Shown: positions 8,496-17,197, numbered from the stretch's first letter. The stretch is DNA of 64,000 nucleotides from Nocardioides phosphati (GCF_014646375.1 NZ_BMNI01000008.1:95671-159670); one strand, 5' to 3'. The notes: generated from the sequence alone by a model not told the origin. Translations and numbers: made by a program.

Positions 8496-10501
8496 GTCCC
8501 CTCCTCCGGCCGGAGGTCCCGGCGCATGACGACCTCGGTCCCGTTCGCCATGCGGCGCACCTCCACCTCGTCCATCACGGCACGCGCGAGGTGGAGTCCC
8601 CAGCCGCCGCCGCGGTCGGCCTCGGGACGCCACACGCCCCGGTCCCGGACCACGACCTCGATGCCGGACCCGGCCCGCCGTACGTCGAGCTCCAGGGTCC
8701 CGGACACGCCGCCGTAGGCGTGCTCGACGACGTTGTTGCACGCCTCGCCACAGGCGAGAAGGACCTCTCCCGCGACCTCGTCGTCGACGCCGGCCTCGCG
8801 CAGCCACCGCCGCATGGCGAGCCGGACCTGGACCAGCAACTCCGGCTCCGCGGGGACGTCGATGTGCAGGGGCGCGCCGTCCGACGGGTGTGTCCGCAGC
8901 ACGAGGAGCGCGACGTCGTCCCCGACGGTCTCCTGGTCCTCCAGCAGGGCCAGGAGACCGTTGCACATCTCCTCGACGCCGGCTCCGGCCAACGTCGCGG
9001 CGCTCGCCCGCAACTGGTCGAGCCCGACCTGGATCGAGATGCCACGCTGCTCGACGAGGCCGTCGGTGTACATCACCAGCGTGGCGCCGGGACGGAGCAC
9101 GAGGCTGCCCTCGGCGTACCTGGTCGTGGCCGAGACCGCGAGCGGCGGAGACGACGCCTCGACCGTGAACGCCGCACCCTCGGCATCGACCACGAGGGCC
9201 GGCGGATGGCCGGCGTTGGCGAACCTGACGATGCTCGAGGCCGGGTCGTAGAGCAGGTAGAGCAGGGTCGTCATCGTGGCGCCGGGCGACTGCGCGGCGA
9301 GCTGCTGCAGGCCGGCCATCACGGAGACCGGGGACGGGTCCTGCAGCGCGTAGGCCCGCACGGCCATCCGCACCTGGCCCATGGTCGCGGCGGCCTCGAG
9401 GCCATGGCCGGCGACGTCGCCGATCACCAGGCCGAGCCGGCCCGCGGACAGCGGCACCACGTCGTACCAGTCGCCGCCGACCTGCATGTCGGAGCTGGCG
9501 GGGATGTAGCGGGCCGCGATCTCGACGCCAGGCGTCGCCGGCAGGCGCCCCGGCAGCAGGGTCTGCTGCAGCGCCACCGCGATCTCGTGCTCACGCTCGC
9601 GGCGCGCGTCGGCGCGGACGAGCAGGAGCGCAGCCGTACGCCGCCGCTCGGTCACCACGGCGGCCAGGAAGAACGACATCAGGGCGACGCTCGCGTTGAA
9701 CGCCTGCAGGGTCAGCATCCGGGCGAGGAGGCTGCCGTGGTCGAAGGTGCCGACCCCCTGGGCCGCCGACCACGTGGTCGCCACCGAGGCGGCCAGCGCC
9801 GCCGGCGCGGCCCCGCGCAGCTGCAGCCGCCAGGCCGCCAGCCCGAGGAACGGCAGCATCGGGAAGAGCACCGGCAGGTCCGCACGGAGCCCGAGCAGGG
9901 AGATCACCGCGACGCACACGCAGATCGCCCCGGCCTCGACCCACTCGCGCAGGCGCCAGGCGGGCTGCTCCCAGAAGAGCGGCACGGCGAGGAGCATCGG
10001 CGCAACCAGGAGGACTCCCATGGTGTCGCCGGTCCACCAGACCGCCCAGGCCCCGAGGAACCGCTCGCTCGCGACGGCTCCGGAGGCGACGAGGGTCGCG
10101 GTGCCAATGGTCGCGCTGACCACGCCACTCGCCAGGGCGCAGACCACGACCAGGTGGGCGTCGCGCTGCCGGTCGAGCTCGCGCCGGAAGCCGAACCGCT
10201 GCAGCAGCAGCGCGGCGGCGAGCGGCGCCAGCAGGTTGCCCACGGCCGTGACGCCGGCAGCGAGCGGGTTCGCGCTGATCGGCAGGTTGACCAGGAACGC
10301 CGCGATCACCACCGCCGGCCACATCGACCGCCCGAAGAGAACGAACGCCGCCACCGCGATGCCGGTCGGTGGCCACAGGGGCGTCACGTTGTCCGCGACC
10401 AGGGAGAGCCCGAGCCCCAGACGTGCGCCGACGTAGTAGGCCAGCGCCACGGCGAGGAGGGCGGCGATCCGTCGGGTCGCACCGCCAGCCGCCTCGTTCA
10501 T
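8492..10501 (-). CDS. MASE1 sensor-PP2C phosphatase-HATPase switch protein
   Basis: A 669-aa membrane signalling protein. Residues about 10-300 are a MASE1-type multi-helix sensor (PLWPPTGIAVAAFVLFGR). A short helical linker ending LLPGRLP follows, then a SpoIIE/RsbU PP2C domain (about 340-540) with GGDWYDV, GDVAGHGLEA and MYTDGLVEQ, then a C-terminal RsbW-like ATPase (about 545-665) with the N-box EACNNVVEHAYGG and WGLHLARAVMD. It would phosphorylate and dephosphorylate the STAS partner encoded downstream in answer to an unknown membrane cue. The ATG at 10501 begins at the MASE1 domain; the frame is open to 10621, but that start would overlap the divergent gene. A long inverted repeat (10519-10572) lies in its promoter region. 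Confidence 0.92.
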   Translation of the reverse strand: MNEAAGGATRRIAALLAVALAYYVGARLGLGLSLVADNVTPLWPPTGIAVAAFVLFGRSMWPAVVIAAFLVNLPISANPLAAGVTAVGNLLAPLAAALLLQRFGFRRELDRQRDAHLVVVCALASGVVSATIGTATLVASGAVASERFLGAWAVWWTGDTMGVLLVAPMLLAVPLFWEQPAWRLREWVEAGAICVCVAVISLLGLRADLPVLFPMLPFLGLAAWRLQLRGAAPAALAASVATTWSAAQGVGTFDHGSLLARMLTLQAFNASVALMSFFLAAVVTERRRTAALLLVRADARREREHEIAVALQQTLLPGRLPATPGVEIAARYIPASSDMQVGGDWYDVVPLSAGRLGLVIGDVAGHGLEAAATMGQVRMAVRAYALQDPSPVSVMAGLQQLAAQSPGATMTTLLYLLYDPASSIVRFANAGHPPALVVDAEGAAFTVEASSPPLAVSATTRYAEGSLVLRPGATLVMYTDGLVEQRGISIQVGLDQLRASAATLAGAGVEEMCNGLLALLEDQETVGDDVALLVLRTHPSDGAPLHIDVPAEPELLVQVRLAMRRWLREAGVDDEVAGEVLLACGEACNNVVEHAYGGVSGTLELDVRRAGSGIEVVVRDRGVWRPEADRGGGWGLHLARAVMDEVEVRRMANGTEVVMRRDLRPEEGT

Positions 10502-10518
10502 TCGCCCAGAATGCCCGA

Positions 10519-10572
10519 GTCGCCGCGCGATCGACGACCTTTCCGCGGACCGGCCGTCGATCGCGCGGCGAC
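10519..10572. repeat. 18-bp perfect inverted repeat between divergent genes
   Basis: GTCGCCGCGCGATCGACG (10519-10536) is followed after 18 nt by its exact complement (10555-10572). It lies between the divergent starts at 10501 and 10593, so a terminator is not needed here. The size suits a regulator that binds both half-sites or a cruciform. Nothing else like it was noticed in the window. Confidence 0.6.
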
Positions 10573-10592
10573 CGATCTGGCAGACTCCCCGC

Positions 10593-11282
10593 ATGCAGAC
10601 GATCGGTCTTGTCGGTGGCATGAGCTGGGAGTCCAGCGCGGAGTACTACAAGCTGCTCAACACGGGCGTGGAGTCACGCCTGGGCGGCCTGCACTCGGCC
10701 CGCACGGTGATGGCGTCGGTCGAGTTCGCCGAGCTCACCGCCCTCCAGGAGGAGGAGCGCTGGGACGACGTCGCCGAGATCCTCGCGAAGGCCGCTCGCG
10801 GCGTCGAGGCAGCCGGAGCCGACTTCCTCATGCTCTGCACCACGACCTTCCACCGCGTCGCGGAGCAGGTCGAGGCCGCCGTCGGCATCCCGCTCCTCCA
10901 CCTCGGTGACGTCGTCGCCGAGGCCGTGAAGGCGCAGGGCATCGAGAAGGTCGCCCTCATCGGCACGACGTTCGCCATGTCGCGCACCTTCTTCACCGAC
11001 CGCATCGCCTCCCACGGCCTCGAGGTGATCGTCCCCTCGGCCGACACGCACGAGGAGATCAACCGCGTCATCTACGACGAGCTGGTCCACGGCAAGGTCG
11101 TCGACTCCTCCCGCAAGCGCGCCATCAAGCTCATCGACAGCCTCTGGGAGCAGGGCGCCGGCGGCGTCATCCTCGGCTGCACCGAGCTGGAGCTCCTCGT
11201 GAAGCAGTCGGACGTCGACGTCCCCGTCTTCCCGGGCACGACGCTCCACGTGAGCGCTGCGCTGGACCGCGCGCTCGCCTGA
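10593..11282 (+). CDS. aspartate/glutamate racemase family protein
   Basis: A 229-aa cofactor-independent amino-acid racemase with two domains and a two-cysteine active site. Cys82 lies in LCTTTFH, where most members have CNT-H, and Cys196 in GCTEL. The N-terminus TIGLVGGMSWESSAEYYK is typical of the aspartate racemase (YgeA-like) branch. It may supply D-amino acids or act as an isomerase on a related substrate. The ATG at 10593 has no clear Shine-Dalgarno site; CAGACT ends 6 nt upstream, so a leaderless mRNA is likely. It is divergent from the MASE1 switch gene and probably monocistronic. Confidence 0.9.
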   Translation: MQTIGLVGGMSWESSAEYYKLLNTGVESRLGGLHSARTVMASVEFAELTALQEEERWDDVAEILAKAARGVEAAGADFLMLCTTTFHRVAEQVEAAVGIPLLHLGDVVAEAVKAQGIEKVALIGTTFAMSRTFFTDRIASHGLEVIVPSADTHEEINRVIYDELVHGKVVDSSRKRAIKLIDSLWEQGAGGVILGCTELELLVKQSDVDVPVFPGTTLHVSAALDRALA

Positions 11283-11307
11283 AGCCGGGAGCGGACCTCA
11301 GGCCGGA

Positions 11308-11325
11308 GCCGGGCTCCTGCCCGGC
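11308..11325. terminator. hairpin after racemase gene, possible terminator
   Basis: GCCGGGC-TCCT-GCCCGGC is a perfect 7-bp stem 26 nt past the racemase stop and before the convergent RNase H gene. There is no U-tract, as is common in high-GC actinobacteria. Confidence 0.45.
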
Positions 11326-11414
11326 TCAGTGAGCCGGAGCGAGCGCCAGCGAGCGCAGCGCGAACCTTGAGCCGGGCGGGAGCCCAGCGCAGGCCGGAGA
11401 CCCGCAGCCGACCC

Positions 11415-12302
11415 TCAGGCCTCGGGTGTGGACTGGTGGAAGCGCTGGGCCCAGGTGTGACCGGCGCGGATCCAGAGCGAGCTGGTCAGCACCGCACCGT
11501 CGTCGCCGATGATCCGGCCGAGGACGAGCAGCGCGCCGGGCGCCAGGCGCTCGACGCGGGTCAGGTCGAAGCTCACCTCGCTGTCGTAGGGAGCGATGGC
11601 CTCGATGGCGTCGGCGCGTGACCAGAGCACGCCCGAGGCGGGGATGCCGCTCCACGAGGGGTCCAGGAGGCGGGCGACCGCGGCGGGGTCGCGGCGTACC
11701 TCGTCGGTGAGGAGGGAGCGCTCCAGCGCGACGACCTCCTCCTCGTCGGTGAGGACCTCGCCGAAGAGGTCGGGCTCGGGCGCGACCACCGTCGGGGCGT
11801 ACGCCGCGTGGGCCTCGCCGCGGGCGACCTCGGCGACGCCGGTGCCGCTGTAGCCGGGGCCCGGGTCGGGGGCGACGCCGAGCTTCCAGGAGGCGGCTGC
11901 CGCGTTCGCGAGCTTGTCGGCGGCCTCGTTGAGCTCGTGGCCCGCGTGTCCCTTGACCCACTCGAAGCGGACGTTGGGGCGCATGGCGGCGTCGAGCGCC
12001 TTCATGATCTCGACGTTCATGACCGGCTTGCCGTCGGCCTTCTTCCAGCCCTTGCGCTTCCAGCCGGGCATCCACTTCGTGATCGAGTCGATCGCGTAGC
12101 GGCTGTCGCAGTAGATCAGCAGGTCCTCGTCGAGGTGCGCGGTCTGCTGGAGCAGGTCGAGCACCCCGGTCAGCTCGCCCATGTTGTTGGTGCCGTGCGC
12201 CCAGCCACCGCAGGCCCAGTGCTCCTCGTCGACGTACCAGGCCCAGCCGGCCGGGCCGGGGTTGCCGAGGGCCGAGCCGTCTGCTGCCGCGATGATCGTC
12301 AC
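11415..12302 (-). CDS. ribonuclease HI with C-terminal NTF2-like (DUF4440-type) domain
   Basis: A 295-aa fusion. Residues 1-150 are a complete RNase HI that cuts RNA in RNA-DNA hybrids, with the four catalytic acids in AADGSALGNPGPAGW, NNMGELTGV, IYCDSRYAID and NEAADKLA. Residues about 185-295 resemble the DUF4440/SnoaL NTF2-like fold (ERSLLTDEVRRDPAAVARLL ... WSGIPASG ... AGHTWAQRFH), joined by an acidic linker. The GTG at 12302 has AAGGA 9 nt upstream; an ATG at 12320 is the alternative. It is divergent from the ABC1 kinase gene. What the second domain does on an RNase H is unknown. Confidence 0.88.
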   Translation of the reverse strand: MTIIAAADGSALGNPGPAGWAWYVDEEHWACGGWAHGTNNMGELTGVLDLLQQTAHLDEDLLIYCDSRYAIDSITKWMPGWKRKGWKKADGKPVMNVEIMKALDAAMRPNVRFEWVKGHAGHELNEAADKLANAAAASWKLGVAPDPGPGYSGTGVAEVARGEAHAAYAPTVVAPEPDLFGEVLTDEEEVVALERSLLTDEVRRDPAAVARLLDPSWSGIPASGVLWSRADAIEAIAPYDSEVSFDLTRVERLAPGALLVLGRIIGDDGAVLTSSLWIRAGHTWAQRFHQSTPEA

Positions 12303-12371
12303 GGCGGCACATCCTTGCATGGCCACAGGCGCGGCTTCGCGTGACCACCAGCGCGGCTTCGGCCGGGCGCG

Positions 12372-12377
12372 TAGGTT
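12372..12377 (+). promoter_or_regulatory. -10 hexamer of leaderless ABC1 kinase promoter
   Basis: TAGGTT fits TANNNT and ends 7 nt before the GTG at 12385, the spacing expected if transcription starts at the start codon. No -35 is evident. Confidence 0.5.
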
Positions 12378-12384
12378 CGGGGGC

Positions 12385-13710
12385 GTGGCAGACGACGAAC
12401 GCTCCCGCATGCGCAAGAGCTCCCTCGGCCGTACGGCGCGGCTCGCGGCGCTGCCGGCGGCGTACGCCGGTCGCACGGCGCTCGGGGTCGGCAAGCGGAT
12501 CGGCGGCAAGCCGGCCGAGGCGGTCCTGAGCGAGGTCCAGCGCCGGACCGCCGACCAGCTCTTCACGGTCCTGGGCGAGCTCAAGGGCGGGGCGATGAAG
12601 CTCGGCCAGGCGCTCTCGATCTTCGAGTCGGCGCTGCCCGAGGAGATCGCCGGGCCGTACCGCGAGGTCCTCACGAAGCTCCAGGACGCCGCTCCCCCGA
12701 TGACGATCCGGATGCTCGACGAGGTCCTGAGCGAGGAGCTGGGCGCGGGCTGGCGCGAGGAGTTCGCGAGCTTCGACGACAGGCCGGCGGCGGCCGCCAG
12801 CCTGGGCCAGGTGCACAAGGCGGTGTGGGCCGACGGCACCCCGGTGGCGGTCAAGGTGCAGTACCCCGGTGCCGCGAAGGCGCTCGCCTCCGACCTGCGC
12901 ACGCTCTCCCGGGTCGCCCGGCTGATCGGCCTGATCGCGCCCGGCGTCGACATCAAGCCGCTGCTGGAGGAGATCGCCGACCGCGCCGTGGAGGAGCTCG
13001 ACTACGAGCTCGAGGCGTCGGCCCAGCGGGTCTTCGCGGCCGAGTTCGAGGGCGACGCATCGGTGACCGTGCCGGCCGTCGTCCACGCCAGCAAGCGGGT
13101 GCTGATCACCACCTGGCTGGACAGCCCGCACTCGCTCGCCCACGTGATCAAGGACGGCACCCCGGAGGAGCGCCAGCGCGTCGGCGAGCAGTACGCCCGC
13201 TTCCTGATCAGCGGCCCGGCGCGCACCGGCCTGCTCCACGCCGACCCGCACCCGGGCAACTTCCGCGTGATGACCGACGGCCGGCTCGGCGTCGTCGACT
13301 TCGGTGCCGCCGCCCGCCTGCCCGACGGCCTGCCGGCACCCCTCGGCGGCCTGCTCCGCCTCGCCGCGGACGACGACTGGGACGGCGTCGCCGACGAGAT
13401 GCGCGCCCAGGGCTGGCTGCTCCCCCACACCCGCTTCGAGAGCAGCGCGCTGCGTGACTACCTCCGCCCGCTGCTCGCACCCGCCCGCGAGAGGACCTTC
13501 GCGTTCTCCCGCGACTGGCTCCGCGGGGAGGCCACGCGCGTCGCGATCCCGACCCCGGAGAACCTCAGCCGGGCGTTCAAGATCAACCTGCCGCCGGAGT
13601 ACATGCTGATCCACCGGGTCTGGATGGGCGGCATCGGCGTCCTGTGCCAGCTCGAGGTCGAGATCGGCTTCCGTGGCCTGCTCGAGGAGCACGCGCCCGG
13701 CTTCGCCTGA
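12385..13710 (+). CDS. ABC1/AarF (UbiB-type) atypical kinase
   Basis: A 441-aa ABC1/ADCK-family protein, an atypical kinase-like ATPase linked to quinone or lipid metabolism. Visible motifs are the family KLGQ motif ([15 protein letters not shown], about residue 72), the Ala-rich loop [13 protein letters not shown], the ATP-binding Lys in [20 protein letters not shown], and the metal-binding VDFGAAARL. No transmembrane segment is obvious at the C-terminus, unlike E. coli UbiB. The GTG at 12385 was chosen because a -10 hexamer lies 7 nt upstream; the frame is open to 12181, but that would overlap the divergent RNase H gene. Its substrate is unknown; actinobacteria use menaquinone, so a direct ubiquinone role is not expected. 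Confidence 0.92.
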   Translation: MADDERSRMRKSSLGRTARLAALPAAYAGRTALGVGKRIGGKPAEAVLSEVQRRTADQLFTVLGELKGGAMKLGQALSIFESALPEEIAGPYREVLTKLQDAAPPMTIRMLDEVLSEELGAGWREEFASFDDRPAAAASLGQVHKAVWADGTPVAVKVQYPGAAKALASDLRTLSRVARLIGLIAPGVDIKPLLEEIADRAVEELDYELEASAQRVFAAEFEGDASVTVPAVVHASKRVLITTWLDSPHSLAHVIKDGTPEERQRVGEQYARFLISGPARTGLLHADPHPGNFRVMTDGRLGVVDFGAAARLPDGLPAPLGGLLRLAADDDWDGVADEMRAQGWLLPHTRFESSALRDYLRPLLAPARERTFAFSRDWLRGEATRVAIPTPENLSRAFKINLPPEYMLIHRVWMGGIGVLCQLEVEIGFRGLLEEHAPGFA

Positions 13711-13718
13711 GCGGTGGA

Positions 13719-13787
13719 CTACGACAGCTGCGCGAGCCGCTCGGCGTACTCCTCGATGCGCCGCTCGACCTCGGCTGCGCCGGCCAT
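13719..13787 (-). CDS. possible 22-aa small protein
   Basis: A short ORF starting MAGAAEVERRIEEYAERL and ending in LAQLS, a charged helix. Its ATG has a strong Shine-Dalgarno (GGAGGGGG, about 5 nt upstream), and codon third positions are G/C-rich. It is convergent with the ABC1 kinase gene, and the palindrome GTGACGTCAC (13804-13813) lies upstream. I do not recognise it. Size alone makes chance occurrence quite possible. Confidence 0.3.
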   Translation of the reverse strand: MAGAAEVERRIEEYAERLAQLS

Positions 13788-13934
13788 CCGCGCCCCCTCC
13801 ACTGTGACGTCACGCTCACGATGCCAGAGCACACCCCGAGCGCCGATAGAATCGCGAGGTTGCCCGCCTGTCTTCGGGCACCCCAGACCGTTTCACCGTT
13901 CTTTGAATCCCACTTGAAAGCAGGCTGCCTCCGC

Positions 13935-15824
13935 ATGGCCGCAACCACCCGCAACGACATCCGCAACGTCGCCATCGTCGCGCACGTCGACCACGGCAAG
14001 ACCACGCTCGTCGACGCGATGCTCAAGCAGGGTGGCGCGTTCTCCGCCCACCAGGTGGAGTCGGGCGTCGAGGACCGCGTCATGGACTCCGGTGACCTCG
14101 AGCGCGAGAAGGGCATCACGATCCTCGCGAAGAACACCGCCATCGCCTACAACGGCGAGCACGCCCCCGCCGGCGGCATGACCATCAACATCATCGACAC
14201 CCCCGGCCACGCCGACTTCGGTGGCGAGGTCGAGCGCGGCCTGTCGATGGTCGACGGCATCGTCCTCCTCGTCGACGCCTCCGAGGGCCCGCTCCCCCAG
14301 ACCCGCTTCGTGCTTCGCAAGGCGCTCAACGCCGACATGCCCGTGATCCTGGTCGTCAACAAGACCGACCGTGGCGACGCGCGCATCGACGAGGTCGTCG
14401 ACGAGTGCTACGAGCTCTTCATGGACCTGCTCGACGACTCGCACAGCCACGACGCGCTCGACTTCCCGGTCATCTACGCCTCGGGCAAGGCGGGCATCGC
14501 CTCCCTGGAGAAGCCGGCCAACGCCTCCCTCCCCGCGGGCGACAACCTCGAGCCGCTCTTCAAGACGATCCTCGACACGATCCCCGCGCCGGCGTACGAC
14601 GACGAGGCGCCGCTGCAGGCCCACGTCACCAACCTCGACGCCTCGCCGTTCCTCGGTCGCCTGGCGCTGCTGCGCATCAAGCAGGGCAACCTCAAGAAGG
14701 GCCAGCAGGTCGCCTGGATGAGGGCCGACGGCACCATCAAGAACGTCAAGCTCACCGAGCTCCTCGTGACCGAGGGCCTCGAGCGCGTCCCCGGTGAGTC
14801 CGCGGGCCCGGGCGACATCGTCGCCATCGCCGGCATCCCGGACATCATGATCGGCGAGACCATCGCCGACCCGGAGAACCCCGTCGCGCTGCCGCTGATC
14901 AAGGTCGACGACCCGGCGATCTCCATGACCATCGGCACCAACACCTCGCCGCTCGTCGGCAAGGTCAAGGGCTCCAAGGTCACCGCCCGCATGGTCAAGG
15001 ACCGCCTCGACCAGGAGCTCATCGGCAACGTGTCGCTCAAGGTCCTCCCGACCGAGCGTCCCGACGCCTGGGAGGTCCAGGGCCGTGGCGAGCTGGCGCT
15101 CGCGATCCTCGTCGAGCAGATGCGCCGCGAGGGCTACGAGCTCACCGTCGGCAAGCCGCAGGTCGTCACCCAGGAGATCGACGGCAAGCGCCACGAGCCC
15201 GTCGAGCGCCTGACGATCGACGCCCCCGAGGAGTACCTCGGCGCGATCACCGAGCTCCTCGCCGTCCGCAAGGGCCGCATGGAGAACATGACCAACCACG
15301 GCACCGGCTGGGTCCGCATGGACTTCGTCGTCCCGGCGCGTGGCCTGATCGGCTTCCGCACCGACTTCCTCACCGAGACCCGCGGCACCGGCATGGCGTC
15401 GTCCATCTCCGAGGGCATGATGCCGTGGGCCGGCGAGATCCGCGCCCGCAACAACGGCTCGCTCGTCGCCGACCGCGCCGGCTCGGCCACCGCCCACGCG
15501 ATGACCTCCCTGCAGGAGCGTGGCGTCATCTTCGTGAAGCCGGGCACCGAGGTCTACGAGGGCATGATCATCGGCGAGAACTCCCGCCAGGACGACATGG
15601 ACGTCAACATCACCAAGGAGAAGCAGCAGACCAACATCCGGTCCGCGACCTCCGACAACTTCGAGAAGCTCACGCCCCCGCGCGAGCTCTCCCTCGAGCA
15701 GTGCCTGGAGTTCTGCCGCGACGACGAGTGCGTCGAGGTCACCCCGGAGATGACCCGCATCCGCAAGGTCGTCCTCGACAAGAACGAGCGCGCGAAGATC
15801 ACCTCGCGGGCACGCAAGGGCTGA
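13935..15824 (+). CDS. typA: ribosome-associated GTPase TypA/BipA
   Basis: A 629-aa translational GTPase of the EF-G class that helps ribosome assembly and stress adaptation. The G domain has G1 AHVDHGKTTL, switch I with DLEREKGITI, G3 DTPGHADFGGE and G4 NKTDRG. The EF-G-like domains and the TypA C-terminal domain follow, with GTGWVRMDFVVPARGLIGFR and the end region KLTPPRELSLEQCLEF. The ATG at 13935 begins directly at the G-domain lead-in; the frame is open upstream to 13644, inside the previous gene. Length matches the family. A strong terminator lies at 15845-15872, and the gene appears to be alone in its transcript. Confidence 0.97.
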   Translation: MAATTRNDIRNVAIVAHVDHGKTTLVDAMLKQGGAFSAHQVESGVEDRVMDSGDLEREKGITILAKNTAIAYNGEHAPAGGMTINIIDTPGHADFGGEVERGLSMVDGIVLLVDASEGPLPQTRFVLRKALNADMPVILVVNKTDRGDARIDEVVDECYELFMDLLDDSHSHDALDFPVIYASGKAGIASLEKPANASLPAGDNLEPLFKTILDTIPAPAYDDEAPLQAHVTNLDASPFLGRLALLRIKQGNLKKGQQVAWMRADGTIKNVKLTELLVTEGLERVPGESAGPGDIVAIAGIPDIMIGETIADPENPVALPLIKVDDPAISMTIGTNTSPLVGKVKGSKVTARMVKDRLDQELIGNVSLKVLPTERPDAWEVQGRGELALAILVEQMRREGYELTVGKPQVVTQEIDGKRHEPVERLTIDAPEEYLGAITELLAVRKGRMENMTNHGTGWVRMDFVVPARGLIGFRTDFLTETRGTGMASSISEGMMPWAGEIRARNNGSLVADRAGSATAHAMTSLQERGVIFVKPGTEVYEGMIIGENSRQDDMDVNITKEKQQTNIRSATSDNFEKLTPPRELSLEQCLEFCRDDECVEVTPEMTRIRKVVLDKNERAKITSRARKG

Positions 15825-15844
15825 TCGCTTTCGTACGCCGCAGC

Positions 15845-15872
15845 GGCGCCGCATCCCTCCGGGTGCGGCGCC
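15845..15872 (+). terminator. typA terminator hairpin
   Basis: GGCGCCGCATCC and GGGTGCGGCGCC form a 12-bp stem with one G-U pair and a CTCC loop, 20 nt after the typA stop. It is followed by GCGCATTT, and a closely similar tail follows the cysN terminator. Confidence 0.75.
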
Positions 15873-15920
15873 GTCGCGCATTTGCGGCAGCGCCCCTCGG
15901 ACGACGTACACCTCGCGCGG

Positions 15921-16133
15921 TCAGATGCCGCCCATCACCCGGCGGTCCAGACCTGGGACGTGATCGACGTACGTCGTCTGAGGGCCGAGCGCCACGAGAT
16001 CGGTGAGCACCTCCCGCACGTCGTCCTGCCGGGCCATGACGTCCTCGTAGACGAAGCGCACGACGCGCCACCCCGCGCGCACCATCGCGGTGTAGCGCCG
16101 ACAGTCGTAGCGGAACGCCGCCTTCTCCGTGCG
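15921..16133 (-). pseudogene. C-terminal remnant of a DUF559-type endonuclease-like protein
   Basis: The leftward frame ending at 15921 encodes RTEKAAFRYDCRRYTAMVR, AGWRVVRFVYEDVM and a tail ending VMGGI. This is the characteristic last part of DUF559 (Vsr-like PD-(D/E)XK fold) proteins. The earlier part, including the metal-binding Asp and Glu, is absent from this strand; the frame begins only at 16172, with no start signal. A matching middle piece lies on the opposite strand at 16142-16189, so the gene looks broken by an inversion. An intact relative is at 29079-30032. Confidence 0.65.
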
Positions 16134-16141
16134 TGGAGCGG

Positions 16142-16189
16142 CTGCTGCGCCTGGTGATCGAGGCCGAGTCACACGAGTTCCACAGAACG
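16142..16189 (+). pseudogene. middle fragment of the same DUF559-type gene, inverted
   Basis: On the plus strand the frame reads LLRLVIEAESHEFHRT, which fits the segment that precedes the C-terminal part found on the minus strand at 15921-16133 (family pattern: EA-S-EFH, then AF-RD--RY). The two pieces share the short join R-T. This is best explained by inversion of one part of a decayed gene; it is too short to prove homology without a search. Confidence 0.45.
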
Positions 16190-16386
16190 CCTCTCCACAG
16201 CCCTCACCCGACGTACAGCGCTCGGTTCTGCGGGCGCGTCGAGCCTCGTGGACGAGTAGCGGGCGCGCCGCTCACGCCGCGAGGCGTACGTCGTTGGGGG
16301 GCGTTGTCGAGGGTCCCGATCTCACGCGCCGGGGACCCGGCGTACCCGGCGGGGAGGCGCGGGCCAGAATGGGCGCACCAGACTTC
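16190..16386. other. intergenic stretch without a recognisable gene
   Basis: The long gap after typA (15825-16400) holds the terminator, the two DUF559 fragments, and this stretch. I see no convincing coding sequence here in any frame. The promoter of the SDR gene at 16401 must lie at its right end, but no clear -10 could be picked. Confidence 0.5.
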
Positions 16387-16400
16387 ATGAGGAGACACAG

Positions 16401-17162
16401 ATGCAGGTAGAGAACACCGCCGCGATCGTCACCGGTGGCGCGTCCGGACTCGGCGCCGCGACCGCGAAGGCGCTGGCCGAGAAGGGCGCGACCGTCTTCG
16501 CGTTCGACCTCGCCGGCTCGATCGAGAAGGCCCCCGAGGTCGCCGGTGTCCACTACGTCGCCGTCGACGTGACGAACGTCGACCAGGTGCGTGAGGCCGT
16601 CGCGACCGCTGCCAACGCGGGCGTCCCGCTCCGCACCGTCGTCAACTGCGCGGGCGTCGGCACCGCCGGCCGGATCCTCAACAAGGACGGCTCGGTCGGC
16701 GACCTCGCGAAGTACGCGATGGTCATCAACATCAACCTGGTCGGCACCTACAACGTGCTCGCGCTCGCCGCCGAGCAGATCGCGAAGACCGCGCCGCTCG
16801 CGGACGACGCGCGCGGCGTCATCATCAACACCGCCTCGGTCGCCGCCTTCGAGGGCCAGGTCGGCCAGGCCGGCTACTCGTCGTCCAAGGGCGGCGTCGT
16901 CGGCCTGATGCTCCCCGCGGCGCGTGACCTCGCGACGTACGGCATCCGGGTCTGCACGATCGCTCCCGGCATCGTCGAGACGCCGATGCTCGCGGGCGTC
17001 AACGAGGAGTTCCAGAAGACGCTCGCCGCCGGCGTGCCGTTCCCGAAGCGGCTCGGCCGCCCGGACGAGTACGCCCAGCTCGCGGCGTTCATCGTCGAGC
17101 ACGACTACCTCAACGGCGAGGTCATCCGCATGGACGGCGCGATCCGCCTCGCCCCGCGCTGA
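16401..17162 (+). CDS. SDR oxidoreductase, 3-hydroxyacyl-CoA dehydrogenase type
   Basis: A 253-aa NAD(H)-dependent short-chain dehydrogenase resembling type II 3-hydroxyacyl-CoA dehydrogenase (HSD10-like). Motifs: the cofactor site TGGASGLGAAT (about 12-22), Asp of FAFDLAG for NAD preference, NCAGVG, the catalytic Ser in NTASVAAFEG, and YSSSKGG with the Tyr and Lys. The insert with KDGSVGDLAKYAMVININLVG is typical of that branch. The likely reaction is oxidation of L-3-hydroxyacyl-CoA in beta-oxidation. The ATG at 16401 has GAGGAG upstream. It is monocistronic, and a pair of hairpins follows. Confidence 0.9.
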   Translation: MQVENTAAIVTGGASGLGAATAKALAEKGATVFAFDLAGSIEKAPEVAGVHYVAVDVTNVDQVREAVATAANAGVPLRTVVNCAGVGTAGRILNKDGSVGDLAKYAMVININLVGTYNVLALAAEQIAKTAPLADDARGVIINTASVAAFEGQVGQAGYSSSKGGVVGLMLPAARDLATYGIRVCTIAPGIVETPMLAGVNEEFQKTLAAGVPFPKRLGRPDEYAQLAAFIVEHDYLNGEVIRMDGAIRLAPR

Positions 17163-17168
17163 TCCGCT

Positions 17169-17189
17169 CTCCTGCCGAGACGGCAGGAG
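17169..17189. terminator. first hairpin between convergent genes
   Basis: CTCCTGCCG-AGA-CGGCAGGAG is a perfect 9-bp stem with a 3-nt loop, 7 nt past the SDR stop. It probably ends SDR transcription. Confidence 0.7.
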
Positions 17190-17197
17190 CTGCGTGC

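Noticed and set aside
8591..10909. 772-codon open frame antisense to the MASE1-PP2C gene
   Set aside because: It crosses the divergent promoter and runs into the racemase gene out of frame; no domains are seen.
13804..13813. Perfect palindrome GTGACGTCAC between the ABC1 kinase and typA
   Set aside because: Ten bases can occur by chance in this composition, and no spacing to a promoter or second copy supports a regulator site.
13893..15911. Open frame of 672 codons antisense to typA
   Set aside because: The rightward frame is a full TypA with all GTPase motifs; the antisense frame is Val/Asp/Gly-rich low-complexity translation typical of the complement of a high-GC gene.
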